64,000 nt of DNA from Staphylococcus arlettae (GCF_002902345.1 NZ_PPQB01000019.1:14540-78539); one strand, 5' to 3'; positions 21,087-32,424 are shown, counted from the first letter of the stretch. The notes: generated by a model not told the origin, from the letters alone. Translations and numbers: made by a program.

Positions 21087-21510
21087 TTGTTTCACCACCC
21101 AATTCTTCACGTTTTACAAACTTAGTTTTAACTGGAAGTTTGTGACTTGCTAAACGTAATGCTTCACGCGCAACGTCTTCGTTAACGCCTGCAATTTCAA
21201 ATAAAATTCTACCAGGTTTTGCTACTGCAACCCAGCCTTCTACAGCACCTTTACCAGCACCCATACGTACTTCTAAAGGTTTTTTCGTATATGGTGTATG
21301 AGGGAAGATTTTAATCCAAACTTTCCCGCCACGTTTCATGTAACGTGTCATTGCAATACGAGCTGATTCGATTTGACGAGATGTGATCCAAGAAGTTGTA
21401 GTTGCTTGTAAACCATACTCACCAAATGTTACATAGTTACCGCCTTTAGAACGACCAGTTGTTTTAGGACGATGTTGACGACGATATTTTACACGTTTTG
21501 GTAGTAACAT
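21076..21510 (-). CDS. rplP: 50S ribosomal protein L16
   Basis: A 144-residue L16 that organises the A-site tRNA elbow contact. [20 protein letters not shown] and [20 protein letters not shown] are diagnostic. Two bases separate it from rpsC, and its tail overlaps the rpmC start. Confidence 0.98.
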   Translation of the reverse strand: MLLPKRVKYRRQHRPKTTGRSKGGNYVTFGEYGLQATTTSWITSRQIESARIAMTRYMKRGGKVWIKIFPHTPYTKKPLEVRMGAGKGAVEGWVAVAKPGRILFEIAGVNEDVAREALRLASHKLPVKTKFVKREELGGETNES

Positions 21511-21512
21511 TA

Positions 21513-22166
21513 TTATTTTCCTCCTTCACTAGTGTTCTTAGTAGGAAGAACTTCTCCACGATAGATCCATACTTTGACACCTAATTTACCGTAAGTAGTG
21601 TCAGCTTCTGCGTGTGCGTAACCAATGTCAGCACGTAATGTATGAAGTGGAACAGTTCCTTCTGAATATTGTTCAGCACGAGCGATGTCTGCTCCAGCTA
21701 AACGACCTGATACTTGTGTTTTAATACCTTTAGCACCAAGTTTCATAGCTCTTGTAATAGCTTGTTTTTGTACACGACGGAATGAAGCACGGTTTTCTAA
21801 TTGACGCGCGATGTTTTCTGCAACTAAACGAGCATCTAAGTCAACCTTTTTAATTTCGATTACGTTGATGTGTACTTTTTTATCAGTTAATGAATTTAAT
21901 TTATTACGAAGTTTTTCAATTTCTGAACCGCCTTTACCGATTACCATACCTGGTTTACCAGTATGAATAGCGATGTTGATACGGTTAGCAGCACGTTCGA
22001 TGTCTACATGAGAAACTGATGCTTCTTTTAATGCGTTATCAATGAATTTACGGATTTTTAAATCTTCATGTAATAGTGAAGCGAAGTCTTTTTCTGCATA
22101 CCATTTAGCTTCCCAATCACGAATTACACCGACACGAAGTCCGATTGGATTAATTTTTTGACCCAC
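21513..22166 (-). CDS. rpsC: 30S ribosomal protein S3
   Basis: A 217-residue S3 lining the mRNA entry channel. The KH domain holds [20 protein letters not shown]; the C-terminal domain has [35 protein letters not shown] lies before the ATG. Confidence 0.98.
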   Translation of the reverse strand: MGQKINPIGLRVGVIRDWEAKWYAEKDFASLLHEDLKIRKFIDNALKEASVSHVDIERAANRINIAIHTGKPGMVIGKGGSEIEKLRNKLNSLTDKKVHINVIEIKKVDLDARLVAENIARQLENRASFRRVQKQAITRAMKLGAKGIKTQVSGRLAGADIARAEQYSEGTVPLHTLRADIGYAHAEADTTYGKLGVKVWIYRGEVLPTKNTSEGGK

Positions 22167-22190
22167 AGTGTTCCCTCCTTAAATTTTTTA

Positions 22191-22544
22191 TTAAGCTTCT
22201 TTAGCTTCTTCTTTACCGTCACTTACGACGATTGTAATGTGGCTTGTACGTTTGTTAATCGCACTTGCACGGCCTTGTGCACGTGGACGGAAACGTTTTA
22301 ATGTTGGTCCTTCGTTAGCATATGCTTCTTTCACAACTAACTCATCTGTATTCATGTCATAGTTATGCTCTGCATTTGCTAAAGCGGACATTAATAATTT
22401 TTCAACAACTGGTGATGAAGCTTTGTTAGTTAATTTTAAAATTGCAATAGCTTCTCCAGCGCTTTTACCTCTAATTAGATCTAATACTAATCTAACTTTA
22501 CGAGGTGCGATTCTTATAGTTCTAGCAACCGCTTTTGCTTCCAT
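22191..22544 (-). CDS. rplV: 50S ribosomal protein L22
   Basis: A 117-residue L22 whose hairpin loop lines the exit tunnel. [20 protein letters not shown] and the loop [20 protein letters not shown] show no obvious insertion of the kind linked to macrolide resistance. GAGGAGG lies 8 bases before the ATG. Confidence 0.98.
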   Translation of the reverse strand: MEAKAVARTIRIAPRKVRLVLDLIRGKSAGEAIAILKLTNKASSPVVEKLLMSALANAEHNYDMNTDELVVKEAYANEGPTLKRFRPRAQGRASAINKRTSHITIVVSDGKEEAKEA

Positions 22545-22572
22545 TCGGATTTCCTCCTCTACTTGATAGAAA

Positions 22573-22851
22573 TTATCTTCTAGTTTTTTTGTCGTCTGCA
22601 GCGTGTCCTTTAAATGTACGAGTTGGAGCGAATTCTCCTAATTTGTGACCAACCATATCTTCAGTTACAAATACAGGTACATGTTTACGTCCATCGTATA
22701 CAGCGAATGTGTGACCGATGAAATTAGGGAATACAGTTGAACGACGTGACCAAGTTTTAATTACTTGTTTTTTCTCGCTTTCGCCTTGAGCTTCGACTTT
22801 TTTCATTAAATGATCATCGACGAAAGGTCCTTTTTTAATACTACGAGCCAT
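22573..22851 (-). CDS. rpsS: 30S ribosomal protein S19
   Basis: A 92-residue S19 of the 30S head. [20 protein letters not shown] and [20 protein letters not shown] are diagnostic. It lies 64 bases after rplB. Confidence 0.98.
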   Translation of the reverse strand: MARSIKKGPFVDDHLMKKVEAQGESEKKQVIKTWSRRSTVFPNFIGHTFAVYDGRKHVPVFVTEDMVGHKLGEFAPTRTFKGHAADDKKTRR

Positions 22852-22915
22852 ATTGGCGCCTCCCTTCTTATTATGTGCGTGCAGCCTTTAAGCCGCACAC
22901 CCAAATAAGTTATTA

Positions 22916-23749
22916 TTATTTTTTCTTACGACCACGAACGATAAGTTTATCTGATGATTTCTTACCACGACGTGTTTTCTTACCAAGTGTAGGTTTGCCC
23001 CAAGGTGACATTGGAGATGGCATACCGATAGGTGCACGACCTTCACCACCACCGTGTGGGTGATCGTTAGGGTTCATTACAGAACCACGAACAGTTGGGC
23101 GAATACCTTTCCATCTTGAACGTCCAGCTTTACCAACGTTAACAAGTTCGTGTTGGATATTACCAACTTGACCAATTGTCGCACGACAAGTTGAAAGAAT
23201 CATACGTACTTCGCCAGATCTTAATCTTACTAATACATATTTACCTTCTTTACCAAGTACTTGAGCACTTGTACCTGCAGAACGTGCAAGTTGTCCACCT
23301 TTACCAGGTTTTAATTCGATATTGTGAATAACAGTACCTACTGGAATAAATTGAAGTGGTAACGCATTACCTACTTTAATATCAGCTGATTCACCATTCT
23401 CAACAACTTGACCTACTTGTAAGTTTTTAGGAGCAATGATGTAGCGTTTTTCACCATCAGCATAAACTAGTAATGCAATGTTAGCTGAACGGTTTGGGTC
23501 ATATTGGATAGAATCTACTTTTGCAGCAATTCCATCTTTGTTACGTTTAAAATCAATAACACGGTATTGACGTTTGTGTCCTCCACCATGATGGCGAACT
23601 GTCAATTTACCTTGGTTGTTACGTCCCGCTCTTTTCGGTAGCGGTTGTAATAATGACTTTTCAGGTGTAGTTTTCGTGATTTCAGCGAAATCTAACGTAG
23701 TCATATTACGACGACCATTAGTAATTGGCTTATATTTTTTTAGAGCCAT
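22916..23749 (-). CDS. rplB: 50S ribosomal protein L2
   Basis: A 277-residue L2, required for subunit association and peptidyl transferase function. [20 protein letters not shown] and [20 protein letters not shown] contain the conserved His near the catalytic centre. It follows rplW by 28 bases. Confidence 0.98.
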   Translation of the reverse strand: MALKKYKPITNGRRNMTTLDFAEITKTTPEKSLLQPLPKRAGRNNQGKLTVRHHGGGHKRQYRVIDFKRNKDGIAAKVDSIQYDPNRSANIALLVYADGEKRYIIAPKNLQVGQVVENGESADIKVGNALPLQFIPVGTVIHNIELKPGKGGQLARSAGTSAQVLGKEGKYVLVRLRSGEVRMILSTCRATIGQVGNIQHELVNVGKAGRSRWKGIRPTVRGSVMNPNDHPHGGGEGRAPIGMPSPMSPWGKPTLGKKTRRGKKSSDKLIVRGRKKK

Positions 23750-23777
23750 TGTCGTTTACCTCCTTATTGGTAATTTT

Positions 23778-24053
23778 TTAGTTGAATAGATCGATTGATC
23801 CTTCTTTTAATTTCACGATTGCTACGCGTCTTTTATTTGTATAGCCTTGGTAACGGCCCATACGTTTTTTCTTTGGTTTGTAGTTAATGATATTTACATT
23901 ATCAACTTTTACATCAAAGATTTCTTCAACTGCGATTTTAACTTGCGTTTTGTTCGCACGAGTATCAACGGCGAATGTGTACTTATCTTCAGCCATAGCT
24001 TCAGAAGATTTTTCAGTGATTACGGGGCGCTTAAGAACGTCTCTTGCTTCCAT
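23778..24053 (-). CDS. rplW: 50S ribosomal protein L23
   Basis: A 91-residue L23 at the tunnel exit, docking site for trigger factor and [23 protein letters not shown] and [20 protein letters not shown] are diagnostic. Its ATG overlaps the rplD stop (TAATG). Confidence 0.98.
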   Translation of the reverse strand: MEARDVLKRPVITEKSSEAMAEDKYTFAVDTRANKTQVKIAVEEIFDVKVDNVNIINYKPKKKRMGRYQGYTNKRRVAIVKLKEGSIDLFN

Positions 24054-24676
24054 TATCCGAGCACCTCCTCAACTTTTTTAGCAGCTGCTTCTGTGATTAC
24101 AACACTATCAGCGCTTGTTAGGTCTAATACGTTTAAACCTTGTGCTGTAGAAACTTGTACTCCAGGGATGTTACGTGCTGACAATGCAACATTCACATCT
24201 TCTGATTCTGTAACTACTAATACTTTTTTAGGTTGTTCTAAGTTTGCTAGTACTGTTTTGAACTCTTTAGTTTTAGGAGCTTCAAAGTTAATTGCATCAA
24301 CTACTGTTAACGCATTTTCTTGTACTTTGTAAGATAATGCTGAACGTAAAGCTAAACGACGCATTTTCTTAGGCATTTTATAAGCATAACTTCTTGGAGT
24401 TGGTCCGAATACGATACCACCACCACGCCATTGTGGCGCACGAATTGTACCTTGACGCGCACGTCCTGTACCTTTTTGTCTCCATGGTTTACGTCCACCA
24501 CCACGTACTGCTGAACGATTTTTAACAGCATGAGTACCTTGGCGTAATGAAGCACGTTGTAAAGTGATTGCTTCAAATAGAACGTCTTTGTTTGGTTCGA
24601 TTGCAAATACTGCATCATTTAATTCTACTGAACCTGATTTAGTTCCGTCTACTTTTACTACATCATAATTAGCCAT
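24053..24676 (-). CDS. rplD: 50S ribosomal protein L4
   Basis: A 207-residue L4. The extended tunnel loop includes [20 protein letters not shown], with the Lys and Gly positions linked to macrolide susceptibility apparently unaltered. In E. coli L4 represses the S10 operon; a structured leader does exist upstream of rpsJ here. Confidence 0.98.
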   Translation of the reverse strand: MANYDVVKVDGTKSGSVELNDAVFAIEPNKDVLFEAITLQRASLRQGTHAVKNRSAVRGGGRKPWRQKGTGRARQGTIRAPQWRGGGIVFGPTPRSYAYKMPKKMRRLALRSALSYKVQENALTVVDAINFEAPKTKEFKTVLANLEQPKKVLVVTESEDVNVALSARNIPGVQVSTAQGLNVLDLTSADSVVITEAAAKKVEEVLG

Positions 24677-24702
24677 TATGCTTTTTCCTCCTTTCGTCTT
24701 TA

Positions 24703-25365
24703 TTATTTATTACCTTTTTTAATTGAAGTTGTAATTTCTAATAAGCTTTTCTTAGAACCAGGTACATTACCTTTAACTAAAATAACATTGTTTTCAGTAT
24801 CTACTTGAACTACTTCTAAGTTTTGTACTGTTACAGTGTTACCGCCCATACGTCCAGGCATTTTTTGTCCTTTGAAAACTTTTGAAGCATCTGAAGCCAT
24901 ACCAACTGAACCTGGTGATCTGTGGAAATGAGAACCGTGACCCATTGGTCCACGTGCTTGGTTATGACGTTTGATTGCGCCTTGGAAACCTTTACCTTTA
25001 GATACGCCTGTTACATCAATAACGTCGCCAGCTTCAAATGTATCAACTGAGACTTCTTGACCTACTTCGTATTCATCAACATTAACGTTTCTGAATTCAC
25101 GAATGAAGCGCTTAGGTGCTGTGTCAGCTTTTTTAGCATGACCTTCAGCTGGTTTACTAGCATATTTGTTTGTTTTGCTATCTTTTTTATAAGCTTTTTT
25201 ATCTTCAAAGCCTACTTGGATTGCGTTGTATCCGTCAACTTCTTCAGTTTTCTTTTGTAATACAACGTTTTGGTTTGCTTCTACTACTGTTACTGGGATT
25301 AATTCACCGTTTTCTCCGAAAACTTGTGTCATCCCGATTTTTCTTCCTAAGATTCCTTTGGTCAT
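24703..25365 (-). CDS. rplC: 50S ribosomal protein L3
   Basis: A 220-residue L3, an assembly initiator near the peptidyl transferase centre. [20 protein letters not shown] and the loop [20 protein letters not shown] are diagnostic; no linezolid-type change is obvious without alignment. GGAGG precedes the ATG. Confidence 0.98.
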   Translation of the reverse strand: MTKGILGRKIGMTQVFGENGELIPVTVVEANQNVVLQKKTEEVDGYNAIQVGFEDKKAYKKDSKTNKYASKPAEGHAKKADTAPKRFIREFRNVNVDEYEVGQEVSVDTFEAGDVIDVTGVSKGKGFQGAIKRHNQARGPMGHGSHFHRSPGSVGMASDASKVFKGQKMPGRMGGNTVTVQNLEVVQVDTENNVILVKGNVPGSKKSLLEITTSIKKGNK

Positions 25366-25392
25366 CGAAAGTCCACCTCCTAATTTTTTCTA

Positions 25393-25909
<517 letters not shown>

Positions 25910-25916
25910 CTTTGAT

Positions 25917-25945
25917 ATTGTACTTGAATTTGTAGCTCACTTCAA
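25917..25945 (-). promoter_or_regulatory. S10 operon promoter
   Basis: Minus strand: TTGAAG (25945-25940), 17-base spacer, TACAAT (25922-25917). Confidence 0.7.
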
Positions 25946-26061
25946 CCATTTACCTAAAATTTATGAAATTTATATAATTATTTTAGGTTTAAACCATTCC
26001 ATATTGTTATAAATTTTTCTGTTCTTACTATATAATAGTTATTGATAGGTGGTGAATGATA

Positions 26062-26451
26062 ATGAAGAACGGAATAAGAATAACTTTGCTTATCCTTAGT
26101 ACTGTTCTAATTTTAAGTGAGCTTATTTATGGCATTCCTTTTTTAGGTGGTAGTTTAATTTTGAGTTTTGGCTGGCAGCCGCTACTTATAAATATTTTTC
26201 TTTATTTTATAATCGTACTAATTTTGTTTGTTGATCGCCAAAATTCAATCAAGCCTATGCTTATCATCCCGTTACTTGGTATTATTGGTACGTTTATCGC
26301 CTTCATACCATTTATAGGAATGATTGTGCATTGGATACTATTCTTTTTAATGCTATTTTTCATACTTGTTGTACTGTCCTCACCAATATACGTACCAAAC
26401 AAACATGCTAAAGTAGTTTATACGCAAGATCGTTATGGCAATAGATATTAG
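26062..26451 (+). CDS. Small multi-pass membrane protein, unknown function
   Basis: A 129-residue protein with four hydrophobic segments (about residues 5-25, 35-57, 64-84 and 87-108) and a short polar tail ending DRYGNRY. I do not recognise a family with known function; syntenic staphylococcal genomes carry a similar hypothetical protein next to rpsJ. I chose the ATG at 26062 because AGGTGG lies 8 bases upstream; an ATG two codons earlier is only 2 bases from it. It is divergent from the S10 operon and converges on the purine permease gene. Confidence 0.75.
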   Translation: MKNGIRITLLILSTVLILSELIYGIPFLGGSLILSFGWQPLLINIFLYFIIVLILFVDRQNSIKPMLIIPLLGIIGTFIAFIPFIGMIVHWILFFLMLFFILVVLSSPIYVPNKHAKVVYTQDRYGNRY

Positions 26452-26482
26452 TTTATTTATGTTGGAACTATACATTATATAA

Positions 26483-26515
26483 AAAGAGCATTCGGTTTGA
26501 TGCCGAATGCTCTTT
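26483..26515. terminator. Bidirectional terminator
   Basis: AAAGAGCATTCGG / CCGAATGCTCTTT, a perfect 13-bp stem with a 7-base loop between convergent genes. T-rich tracts follow on both strands. Confidence 0.9.
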
Positions 26516-26519
26516 ATTA

Positions 26520-27854
26520 TTAACCATGAACAAATACAAAATATAGAATGAATAAGACCATTAATCCATACATCATAGGATGTACTTCTTTATGTCGTTT
26601 GGAAATAAGCATTGTTATCGGATAAAAAATGAATCCACATGCGATACCTGTCGCTATAGAATATGACAGTGGCATCATTATTATAGTAATAAATGATGGT
26701 ACTGCTACTTCAAATTTACGCCACTCTATTTCAGCGAAGTTAGCAGCCATTAAAACACCTACTACAATTAATGCTGGTGTTGTAACCGCACTAGTAACTA
26801 CTTCCATTAATGGACTGAAGAAGATAGCCAATAAGAAACAAAGGCCGGTTACTACACTGGCAAATCCCGTACGAGCTCCTACAGCAACTCCAGAAGTTGA
26901 CTCTATATATGAAGTCGTTGTTGTCGTACCAAAGATAGCACCAACAATTGTCGCTAATGAATCTGAAAATAGAGCTCTACCAGCACGTGGTAATTTGTTA
27001 TTTTTCATTATACCAGCCTGAGTTGCTACAGCTACTAACGTACCGGCTGTATCGAAAAAGTCGATAAATAAAAATGTTAAAATTACTATTAAAAATTGAA
27101 CCGTAAATAACTGGCTTGGATCTTTGAAAGCTTCAAAAGCCGCTCCGAAAGTTGGCTCAATACTTGGAACTTTACCTACCACACTACTTGGTGGATCAAT
27201 TAATCCTGTAATCATACCGGCAATAGAAGTTAAAATCATACCAATAAAAATAGCTCCCGGTACTTTTCTTGCATACATAATGACCGTAACAATAATTCCA
27301 AAAATTGTTAATAATACTGGTCCATCTGTAATTTGACCTAAAGTAACTAATGTTGAATCGTTATTCGTAATAATACCTGAACTTTGTAAACCTACAAATG
27401 TAATAAAGAGTCCAATTCCTGCTGATACTGCCATTTTCATCTGATGCGGTATTGCGTTAATTATGGTTTCTCGTAATCCGGTCAGTGTTAATATGGCGAA
27501 GAATATGCCGGAAAATAGTACTCCGGTTAATCCTATTTGCCATGGAATCCCCATTGTTAAGACGACTGTAAAGGCAAAAAATGCATTTAGTCCCATTCCT
27601 GGAGCTAAAGCGATAGGATAACGTGCTATGAGCCCCATAAATAATGACCCTACAAATGCAGCAAGCGCAGTTGCAACAAATATCGCACCTTGATCCATTT
27701 TCATATTGTCAGAAACGCCATCGACGCCTGCTAAACTTAATACTTGTGGGTTGACGGCTAAAATATACGCCATGGATAAAAACGTAGTTAAACCACCCAG
27801 GACTTCTTTTTTATAGTTTGTTTCATACTTATCAAACTTAAAGTATTTTCTCAC
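26520..27854 (-). CDS. pbuG: NCS2 (AzgA-type) purine permease, probably guanine/hypoxanthine
   Basis: A 444-residue nucleobase permease of the AzgA branch. KKEVLGGLTTFLSMAYILAV at the N-terminus, PGMGLNAFFAF (TM3 region) and IDFFDTAGTLVAVATQAG carry conserved family residues; about 12-14 membrane segments are seen. The start is GTG at 27854, with GGAG 8 bases upstream. Two PurR-box half-sites and a good promoter lie directly upstream, so expression is probably purine-repressed through PurR. Guanine/hypoxanthine specificity is inferred from the AzgA/PbuG family. Confidence 0.88.
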   Translation of the reverse strand: MRKYFKFDKYETNYKKEVLGGLTTFLSMAYILAVNPQVLSLAGVDGVSDNMKMDQGAIFVATALAAFVGSLFMGLIARYPIALAPGMGLNAFFAFTVVLTMGIPWQIGLTGVLFSGIFFAILTLTGLRETIINAIPHQMKMAVSAGIGLFITFVGLQSSGIITNNDSTLVTLGQITDGPVLLTIFGIIVTVIMYARKVPGAIFIGMILTSIAGMITGLIDPPSSVVGKVPSIEPTFGAAFEAFKDPSQLFTVQFLIVILTFLFIDFFDTAGTLVAVATQAGIMKNNKLPRAGRALFSDSLATIVGAIFGTTTTTSYIESTSGVAVGARTGFASVVTGLCFLLAIFFSPLMEVVTSAVTTPALIVVGVLMAANFAEIEWRKFEVAVPSFITIIMMPLSYSIATGIACGFIFYPITMLISKRHKEVHPMMYGLMVLFILYFVFVHG

Positions 27855-27886
27855 GGTTAATTCTCCTTTAATTAAAATACCTTAAT

Positions 27887-27915
27887 ATTTTAATACCCAA
27901 ATTGCTAAAACACAA
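27887..27915 (-). promoter_or_regulatory. pbuG promoter
   Basis: Minus strand: TTGTGT (27915-27910), 17-base spacer, TAAAAT (27892-27887). The PurR boxes lie immediately upstream. Confidence 0.65.
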
Positions 27916-27919
27916 TAGT

Positions 27920-27964
27920 AAATCCGAACTTTTTGTTTTTTAAATGTTTTTAAGTTCGAATTAT
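27920..27964. promoter_or_regulatory. PurR box pair
   Basis: AAATCCGAACTTT (27920-27932) fits AWWWCCGAACWWT exactly. An inverted second box, AAGTTCGAATTAT (27952-27964), differs by one core base. The arms are 19 bases apart. Gram-positive PurR binds such inverted pairs upstream of purine genes. Confidence 0.8.
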
Positions 27965-30103
27965 CTAAAATTTGAGCCCTTTCAATGCATCCTGGAACGG
28001 GTTGTTTTCTATTCCTTCATTATTATTCAAATATTTTTTCATATCTTTTTTGGATACTTTTGCATTCTTTTTATTTTTGTGACGTTGATCCATTTGGGTT
28101 TGTGTTTCCGTATGACCACACACACAACGATAAGTGGCATCCTTACCTCTACCAAAAAGCGTCATTTTCTTATGACAATTAGGGCAACGTGCATTGGTTT
28201 TTCGTTGGACATTTTTCTTTGTTTTACATTTTGGATCCTGACATACGAGCATGGAACCTTGCTTTGTATTTACTTTAATCATAAATTTCCCACATGTCGG
28301 GCACTCTGTAGTAGTTAAATTATCATGTTTATATTTTTGCTCGTTATTTTTAATGTCTGTAACTACAGTTTGTGTAAAGTCCCGCATTTCAGCCATAAAT
28401 TGTTTCGCACTATATTGACCTTTCTCAATTCTTGTTAATTTATCTTCCCACTCTGCTGTCAATATTGGTGATGTTAATGCTTGAGGTGCTAATTCTAATA
28501 TTTGTTTACCTTTTTGTGACACTTTAATTTTGCCATCGCGAGACTCAATAGCATTCATATTAAATAGTTTATCAATAATGTCTGCACGGGTAGCTACTGT
28601 ACCTATACCTCCAGCTTGTTTTAACGATTGTGCATGCTTGCTATCCTTAAAATCAAAAAATTTCTGTGGATTTTCCATCGCTTTCAGTAATGAACCTTCA
28701 TTAAAATACGATGGTGCAGTAGTTTCATGTTCAGCGATATGTGTCCGACTCACTGATAATGTTGTTCCTTGCTGCCAGTTGCTGTTCAATGCAAAGTTAT
28801 GTTGCTCGTTATCATACAACGCTTTAAAACCTAATTGTTGTGGTACTTGCCCATTAAAGGAGAAACTATACTCACCTATATTAATTACTATATCAACCGC
28901 TTCATATTGATATGGTGGCATTATATTTTCTAAAAAACTTTGAGCAATCAGCATATAAACTTTTTGTTCTTTAGGTGAGAGCGTGTTTAAATCTGCTCGT
29001 ACTTCAGTTGGAATGATTGCATGGTGATCTGAGACTTTTTGATTATTAATAAATTTGTCTCTTGTGTTAAATGAACGTGACAGTTGTGCTTTGGCATGCT
29101 CTTTTAAATCTGTCCCCACAATTGCCTTTAATCGATCTTTCAAAGTAGAAACCATATCATCCGTTAAATAATTAGAATCTGTACGTGGATAAGTTACTAA
29201 TTTGTGGCGTTCATACAATACTTGTAATGTATTTAACGTTTCTTTAGGATTAAATCGAAAACGCTTATAGGCATCTTGTTGCAAATCCGTTAAATTATAT
29301 AATTTTTGAGGATATGCTTTTTTAGCTTTACGCTCAATTGACTGGATACTTGCAGTTTGATGTTTAACTTTCTCACTTATATCCGCAAAAACGTCTTTAT
29401 TTTTATGTTGTTTCGGAGTTGTACAGTTAAATTTCAAACCTTCTACTTCTATATTTAATGTATAGTATGTTTCTGGTTGGAATTGATTAATTTCATTTTG
29501 ACGCATTTGCACTAATTGAATCGTTGGTGTTTGGACACGTCCTAAGGAAAGTTGCGCATCATATTTTGTCGTAAGTGCACGAGTCGCATTTATACCAACA
29601 ATCCAGTCTGCTTCACTTCTTGCTAATGCTGCTTGATAAAGATTATTGTATTGTCTACCGTCTTTAAGTTTATTAAAACCATCTTTAATAGCTTTAGGTG
29701 TTACAGAACTAATCCATAATCGTTTAATTGGTTTAGTATTATGCACCTTATCTAATATTAATCGTGCGACGAGTTCCCCTTCTCTACCAGCATCAGTCGC
29801 AATAATTATTTCATTTACACTTTGTTTATTGATTAATGCTTTAACTGTTTGAAATTGTTTTTTAGTTTTAGCAATTACTACTGTTTTCATTGTCGACGGA
29901 ATAATAGGTAAATCTGCTAATTTCCATTCTTGATACGCTTTGTCATATTGTTCAGGAGTTGCATTTGTTACTAAATGACCTAATGCCCAAGTTACTATAT
30001 AACGATTATTTTCAAAATAACCATTTTTTCCTTCGTTTATATTTAACGCTTTCGCGATATCTTTTCCTACTGAAGGCTTCTCAGCTAATATAAGAGATTT
30101 CAT
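27965..30103 (-). CDS. topB: DNA topoisomerase III
   Basis: A 712-residue type IA topoisomerase. The Toprim domain is at the N-terminus ([20 protein letters not shown]; acidic motif DAGREGE about residues 103-109) and the active-site Tyr lies in [10 protein letters not shown] (about 310-319). The C-terminal part holds CxxC zinc-ribbon pairs (CPTCGKF ... CQDPKC; CPNCHKK ... CVCG). It relaxes and decatenates single-stranded regions during replication and recombination. AAAGGGCGAAATT precedes the ATG. No terminator separates it from pbuG, which has its own promoter. Confidence 0.96.
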   Translation of the reverse strand: MKSLILAEKPSVGKDIAKALNINEGKNGYFENNRYIVTWALGHLVTNATPEQYDKAYQEWKLADLPIIPSTMKTVVIAKTKKQFQTVKALINKQSVNEIIIATDAGREGELVARLILDKVHNTKPIKRLWISSVTPKAIKDGFNKLKDGRQYNNLYQAALARSEADWIVGINATRALTTKYDAQLSLGRVQTPTIQLVQMRQNEINQFQPETYYTLNIEVEGLKFNCTTPKQHKNKDVFADISEKVKHQTASIQSIERKAKKAYPQKLYNLTDLQQDAYKRFRFNPKETLNTLQVLYERHKLVTYPRTDSNYLTDDMVSTLKDRLKAIVGTDLKEHAKAQLSRSFNTRDKFINNQKVSDHHAIIPTEVRADLNTLSPKEQKVYMLIAQSFLENIMPPYQYEAVDIVINIGEYSFSFNGQVPQQLGFKALYDNEQHNFALNSNWQQGTTLSVSRTHIAEHETTAPSYFNEGSLLKAMENPQKFFDFKDSKHAQSLKQAGGIGTVATRADIIDKLFNMNAIESRDGKIKVSQKGKQILELAPQALTSPILTAEWEDKLTRIEKGQYSAKQFMAEMRDFTQTVVTDIKNNEQKYKHDNLTTTECPTCGKFMIKVNTKQGSMLVCQDPKCKTKKNVQRKTNARCPNCHKKMTLFGRGKDATYRCVCGHTETQTQMDQRHKNKKNAKVSKKDMKKYLNNNEGIENNPFQDALKGLKF

Positions 30104-30163
30104 AATTTCGCCCTTTCAAATTTATAATAATATTATTGTAACATGTATATAGCACATCTTAGC

Positions 30164-30192
30164 TTTCAATTCTCATCAAATATACCTATAAT
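30164..30192 (+). promoter_or_regulatory. Possible promoter of the 30241 GNAT gene
   Basis: TTTCAA (30164-30169), 17-base spacer, perfect TATAAT (30187-30192). The -35 is weak. Confidence 0.4.
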
Positions 30193-30240
30193 TAAAGTAA
30201 TATATTTAGGCTAGGTCTTTTTATAAAGGAGGTATATATC

Positions 30241-31110
30241 ATGGACACAATTAAACTAAATAATATCACTCAAATTCAATCATTTATTAATAGCGCAGAT
30301 CGACATATGGCTTCATATTTATATAAATTGCCACAACAAGAAGATGCATTGCTCTCATTAATTGAACAATCAATCGAGGCACCAGGTGTTTATGCACGCG
30401 TTAACGACAATAATCAAGTTCAGATGTTACTGTTAGCTGTCGCCTATGGTGAAAATAAATTTAAGATGATTGGTCCTTTCATAGCACATGGACTTACTGA
30501 TGTAATAAATGAATTTAATACACTATTCACAGCAATGTACCAAGCATATCCAGCGACAGCAAACTTTAATTTCACTTTTGAAGAAACAGAACAAGATTTC
30601 ACTGAAGCGATGAAAACAATTAATGCCTACTACAACTTTACAGATTATCATTTAGAGGCAACTTCTGATGTAGGTGAATTAACTCATGAACAAAACATTA
30701 CCGAATATCATCCTGCTTATTATCGTTCTTTTGGCAAACTACATGAACATACATTTTATCATGATGCCATGACAACTGATGAAATCATTAATTCATTAAA
30801 ACAAACCAACCACTTATTTACATTCATGTCAGAAGGTGTGTTAAAAGGTTATGTATATTTACAAGTATTTGAAAATGCTCAAACTGCTGAAATTAAATAC
30901 TTTACCTCCCATTCAGATTATCGCTTTATGGGAATCGCCTTCGATTTACTTAAATATACTTTGCATTATGCATTTGCACACTATAACTTATCAAAAATTT
31001 CATTTAAGATACGCAGCAAGAATGCAACACTAGTTGAGCGTTTTGATGAATTAGGTTTTCACATAAATAATGAATTTAAAAAATTTAAATTTGTACTTGC
31101 CAATGTTTAA
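30241..31110 (+). CDS. GNAT-family acetyltransferase-like protein, probably two GNAT modules
   Basis: A 289-residue protein. The C-terminal half (about 140-285) has a GNAT-like pattern: HTFYHDAMTTDEIINSL, strand GYVYLQV, then YRFMGIAFDLLKYTLHYAF and a terminal ISFKIRSKNATLVERFDELGF typical of the acetyl-CoA/C-terminal fold. The N-terminal half has a weaker, similar organisation. The classical Q/RxxGxG/A loop is degenerate (YRFMGIA), so catalysis is uncertain. AAAGGAGG lies before the ATG. It is monocistronic and ends at the 31179-31220 terminator. Substrate unknown. Confidence 0.75.
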   Translation: MDTIKLNNITQIQSFINSADRHMASYLYKLPQQEDALLSLIEQSIEAPGVYARVNDNNQVQMLLLAVAYGENKFKMIGPFIAHGLTDVINEFNTLFTAMYQAYPATANFNFTFEETEQDFTEAMKTINAYYNFTDYHLEATSDVGELTHEQNITEYHPAYYRSFGKLHEHTFYHDAMTTDEIINSLKQTNHLFTFMSEGVLKGYVYLQVFENAQTAEIKYFTSHSDYRFMGIAFDLLKYTLHYAFAHYNLSKISFKIRSKNATLVERFDELGFHINNEFKKFKFVLANV

Positions 31111-31178
31111 TACTGTCTTAATATTTATTATTTCTAAATCACTAATGTTTGTAACTTAACATTATATAACTGCTATAT

Positions 31179-31220
31179 AAAGGTAGGTCGAGACACTTAT
31201 GATGTCTTAGCCTACCTTTT
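31179..31220 (+). terminator. Terminator after the GNAT gene
   Basis: AAAGGTAGG pairs with CCTACCTTT, and inside it GAGACA pairs with TGTCTT, followed by TTTTA. Confidence 0.8.
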
Positions 31221-31440
31221 ACATTGTTTTAAATACAATTTTTAGTAGTTACAACGACACCCAAATATTGTACTACCCTCGTTTTTTATGGCGTAGCATT
31301 ATCCGTTACACGAAAAGAACAAACATCATTCCCTCAAATATACTTTCACCTTAAAATAAGGTATTTATCCTCACGTCTTCTGCCCTTTTATGTTTATTCT
31401 TCAGACTATTCATTCAAGGAAAAATATAAACGTTCTAAAT

Positions 31441-31455
31441 TAAAACGCTTTCAAA
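31441..31455. promoter_or_regulatory. cre-like site upstream of glcU
   Basis: Read on the minus strand, TTTGAAAGCGTTTTA fits the cre core (TGnAAnCG) with a mismatch at the final C. It ends 11 bases before the -35 box. Confidence 0.5.
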
Positions 31456-31466
31456 ATAAATTTCTT

Positions 31467-31495
31467 TTTACTAAGTTATAATTTTCCTTTAAAAT
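31467..31495 (+). promoter_or_regulatory. glcU-gdh promoter
   Basis: TTTACT (31467-31472), 17-base spacer, TAAAAT (31490-31495). Confidence 0.6.
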
Positions 31496-31566
31496 ATATA
31501 TTTGTAGCTATTCAAATTGTGGATGGCTGAACGTACAAATTCATAGAGAGAGAAGTGAGTAATAGC

Positions 31567-32424
31567 ATGGACTTATTAATTGCACTATTACCTGCACTAT
31601 TTTGGGGTAGTGTTGTTTTAATTAACGTATATGTCGGTGGTGGCCCTTTCAACCAAATCAGAGGTACTACTTTAGGTGCGTTAATTATCGGGATTATCTT
31701 ATTGTTAACTGGTAATACAGAATTTGACAAACCAATTGTCATTATCGTCGGTCTGATCTCCGGTGCCTTTTGGGCATTAGGTCAAGGCTACCAATTAAAA
31801 TCAGTTAACTTAATCGGTGTATCTAAAACAATGCCTATATCAACTGGTTTACAATTAGTTGGTACAACATTGTTTAGTGCCATATTCTTAGGAGAATGGA
31901 GTACAGGGACACAAGTAACACTTGGCTTAGTTTCAATGTTGTTATTAGTTATCGGTATTGCATTAACTTCTATTAAAGGAAAAAATGAAGCAGCCGACAC
32001 TACAAATAACTTTAGTAAAGCAATGGTTATCTTATTAATTTCAACTGTTGGTTATGTTGTATATGTAGTTGTAGCTCAAATTTTCGGTGTAGATGGTACA
32101 AGTGCTTTATTCTTCCAATCTATTGGTATGGCCATTGGTGGATTTATTTTATCAATGAAACACGAAACATCAATCAAGAGTACAGCTTTAAATTTAATTC
32201 CTGGTATCGTGTGGGGTATCGGTAATTTATTTATGTTCTATTCTCAACCAAGAGTTGGAGTAGCAACAAGTTTCTCATTTTCACAATTACTAGTTATTGT
32301 ATCAACACTTGGTGGTATCTTCCTATTAGGAGAGCGTAAAGATAAGCGCCAAATGATTGGTATATGGGCAGGAATTATATTAATTATTATTGCCGCATTT
32401 ATTTTAGGTAATTTGAAAGGTTAA
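31567..32424 (+). CDS. glcU: Glucose uptake protein GlcU
   Basis: A 285-residue member of the GRP/drug-metabolite transporter superfamily with ten hydrophobic helices, close to the non-PTS glucose facilitator GlcU of S. xylosus. [40 protein letters not shown] and [20 protein letters not shown] are diagnostic. The ATG at 31567 follows AAGTGAG by 7 bases and gives the family N-terminus MDLLIALLP; a GTG four codons earlier is unlikely. gdh follows after 25 bases, so imported glucose can be oxidised directly. Confidence 0.93.
   Translation: MDLLIALLPALFWGSVVLINVYVGGGPFNQIRGTTLGALIIGIILLLTGNTEFDKPIVIIVGLISGAFWALGQGYQLKSVNLIGVSKTMPISTGLQLVGTTLFSAIFLGEWSTGTQVTLGLVSMLLLVIGIALTSIKGKNEAADTTNNFSKAMVILLISTVGYVVYVVVAQIFGVDGTSALFFQSIGMAIGGFILSMKHETSIKSTALNLIPGIVWGIGNLFMFYSQPRVGVATSFSFSQLLVIVSTLGGIFLLGERKDKRQMIGIWAGIILIIIAAFILGNLKG

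Larger units (their letters stand above)
31111..31566. other. Intergenic region before glcU
   Basis: 456 bases. It holds the GNAT-gene terminator (31179-31220), an AT-rich stretch from about 31221 to 31440 in which I see no gene or clear motif, then a cre-like site and promoter for glcU. Confidence 0.6.

Noticed and set aside
27855-27964. Purine riboswitch before pbuG
   Set aside because: The leader after the predicted start is only about 25 bases and lacks the three-way-junction motifs; PurR boxes explain the region.
31221-31440. Decayed gene between the GNAT gene and glcU
   Set aside because: No frame on either strand shows recognisable protein remnants.
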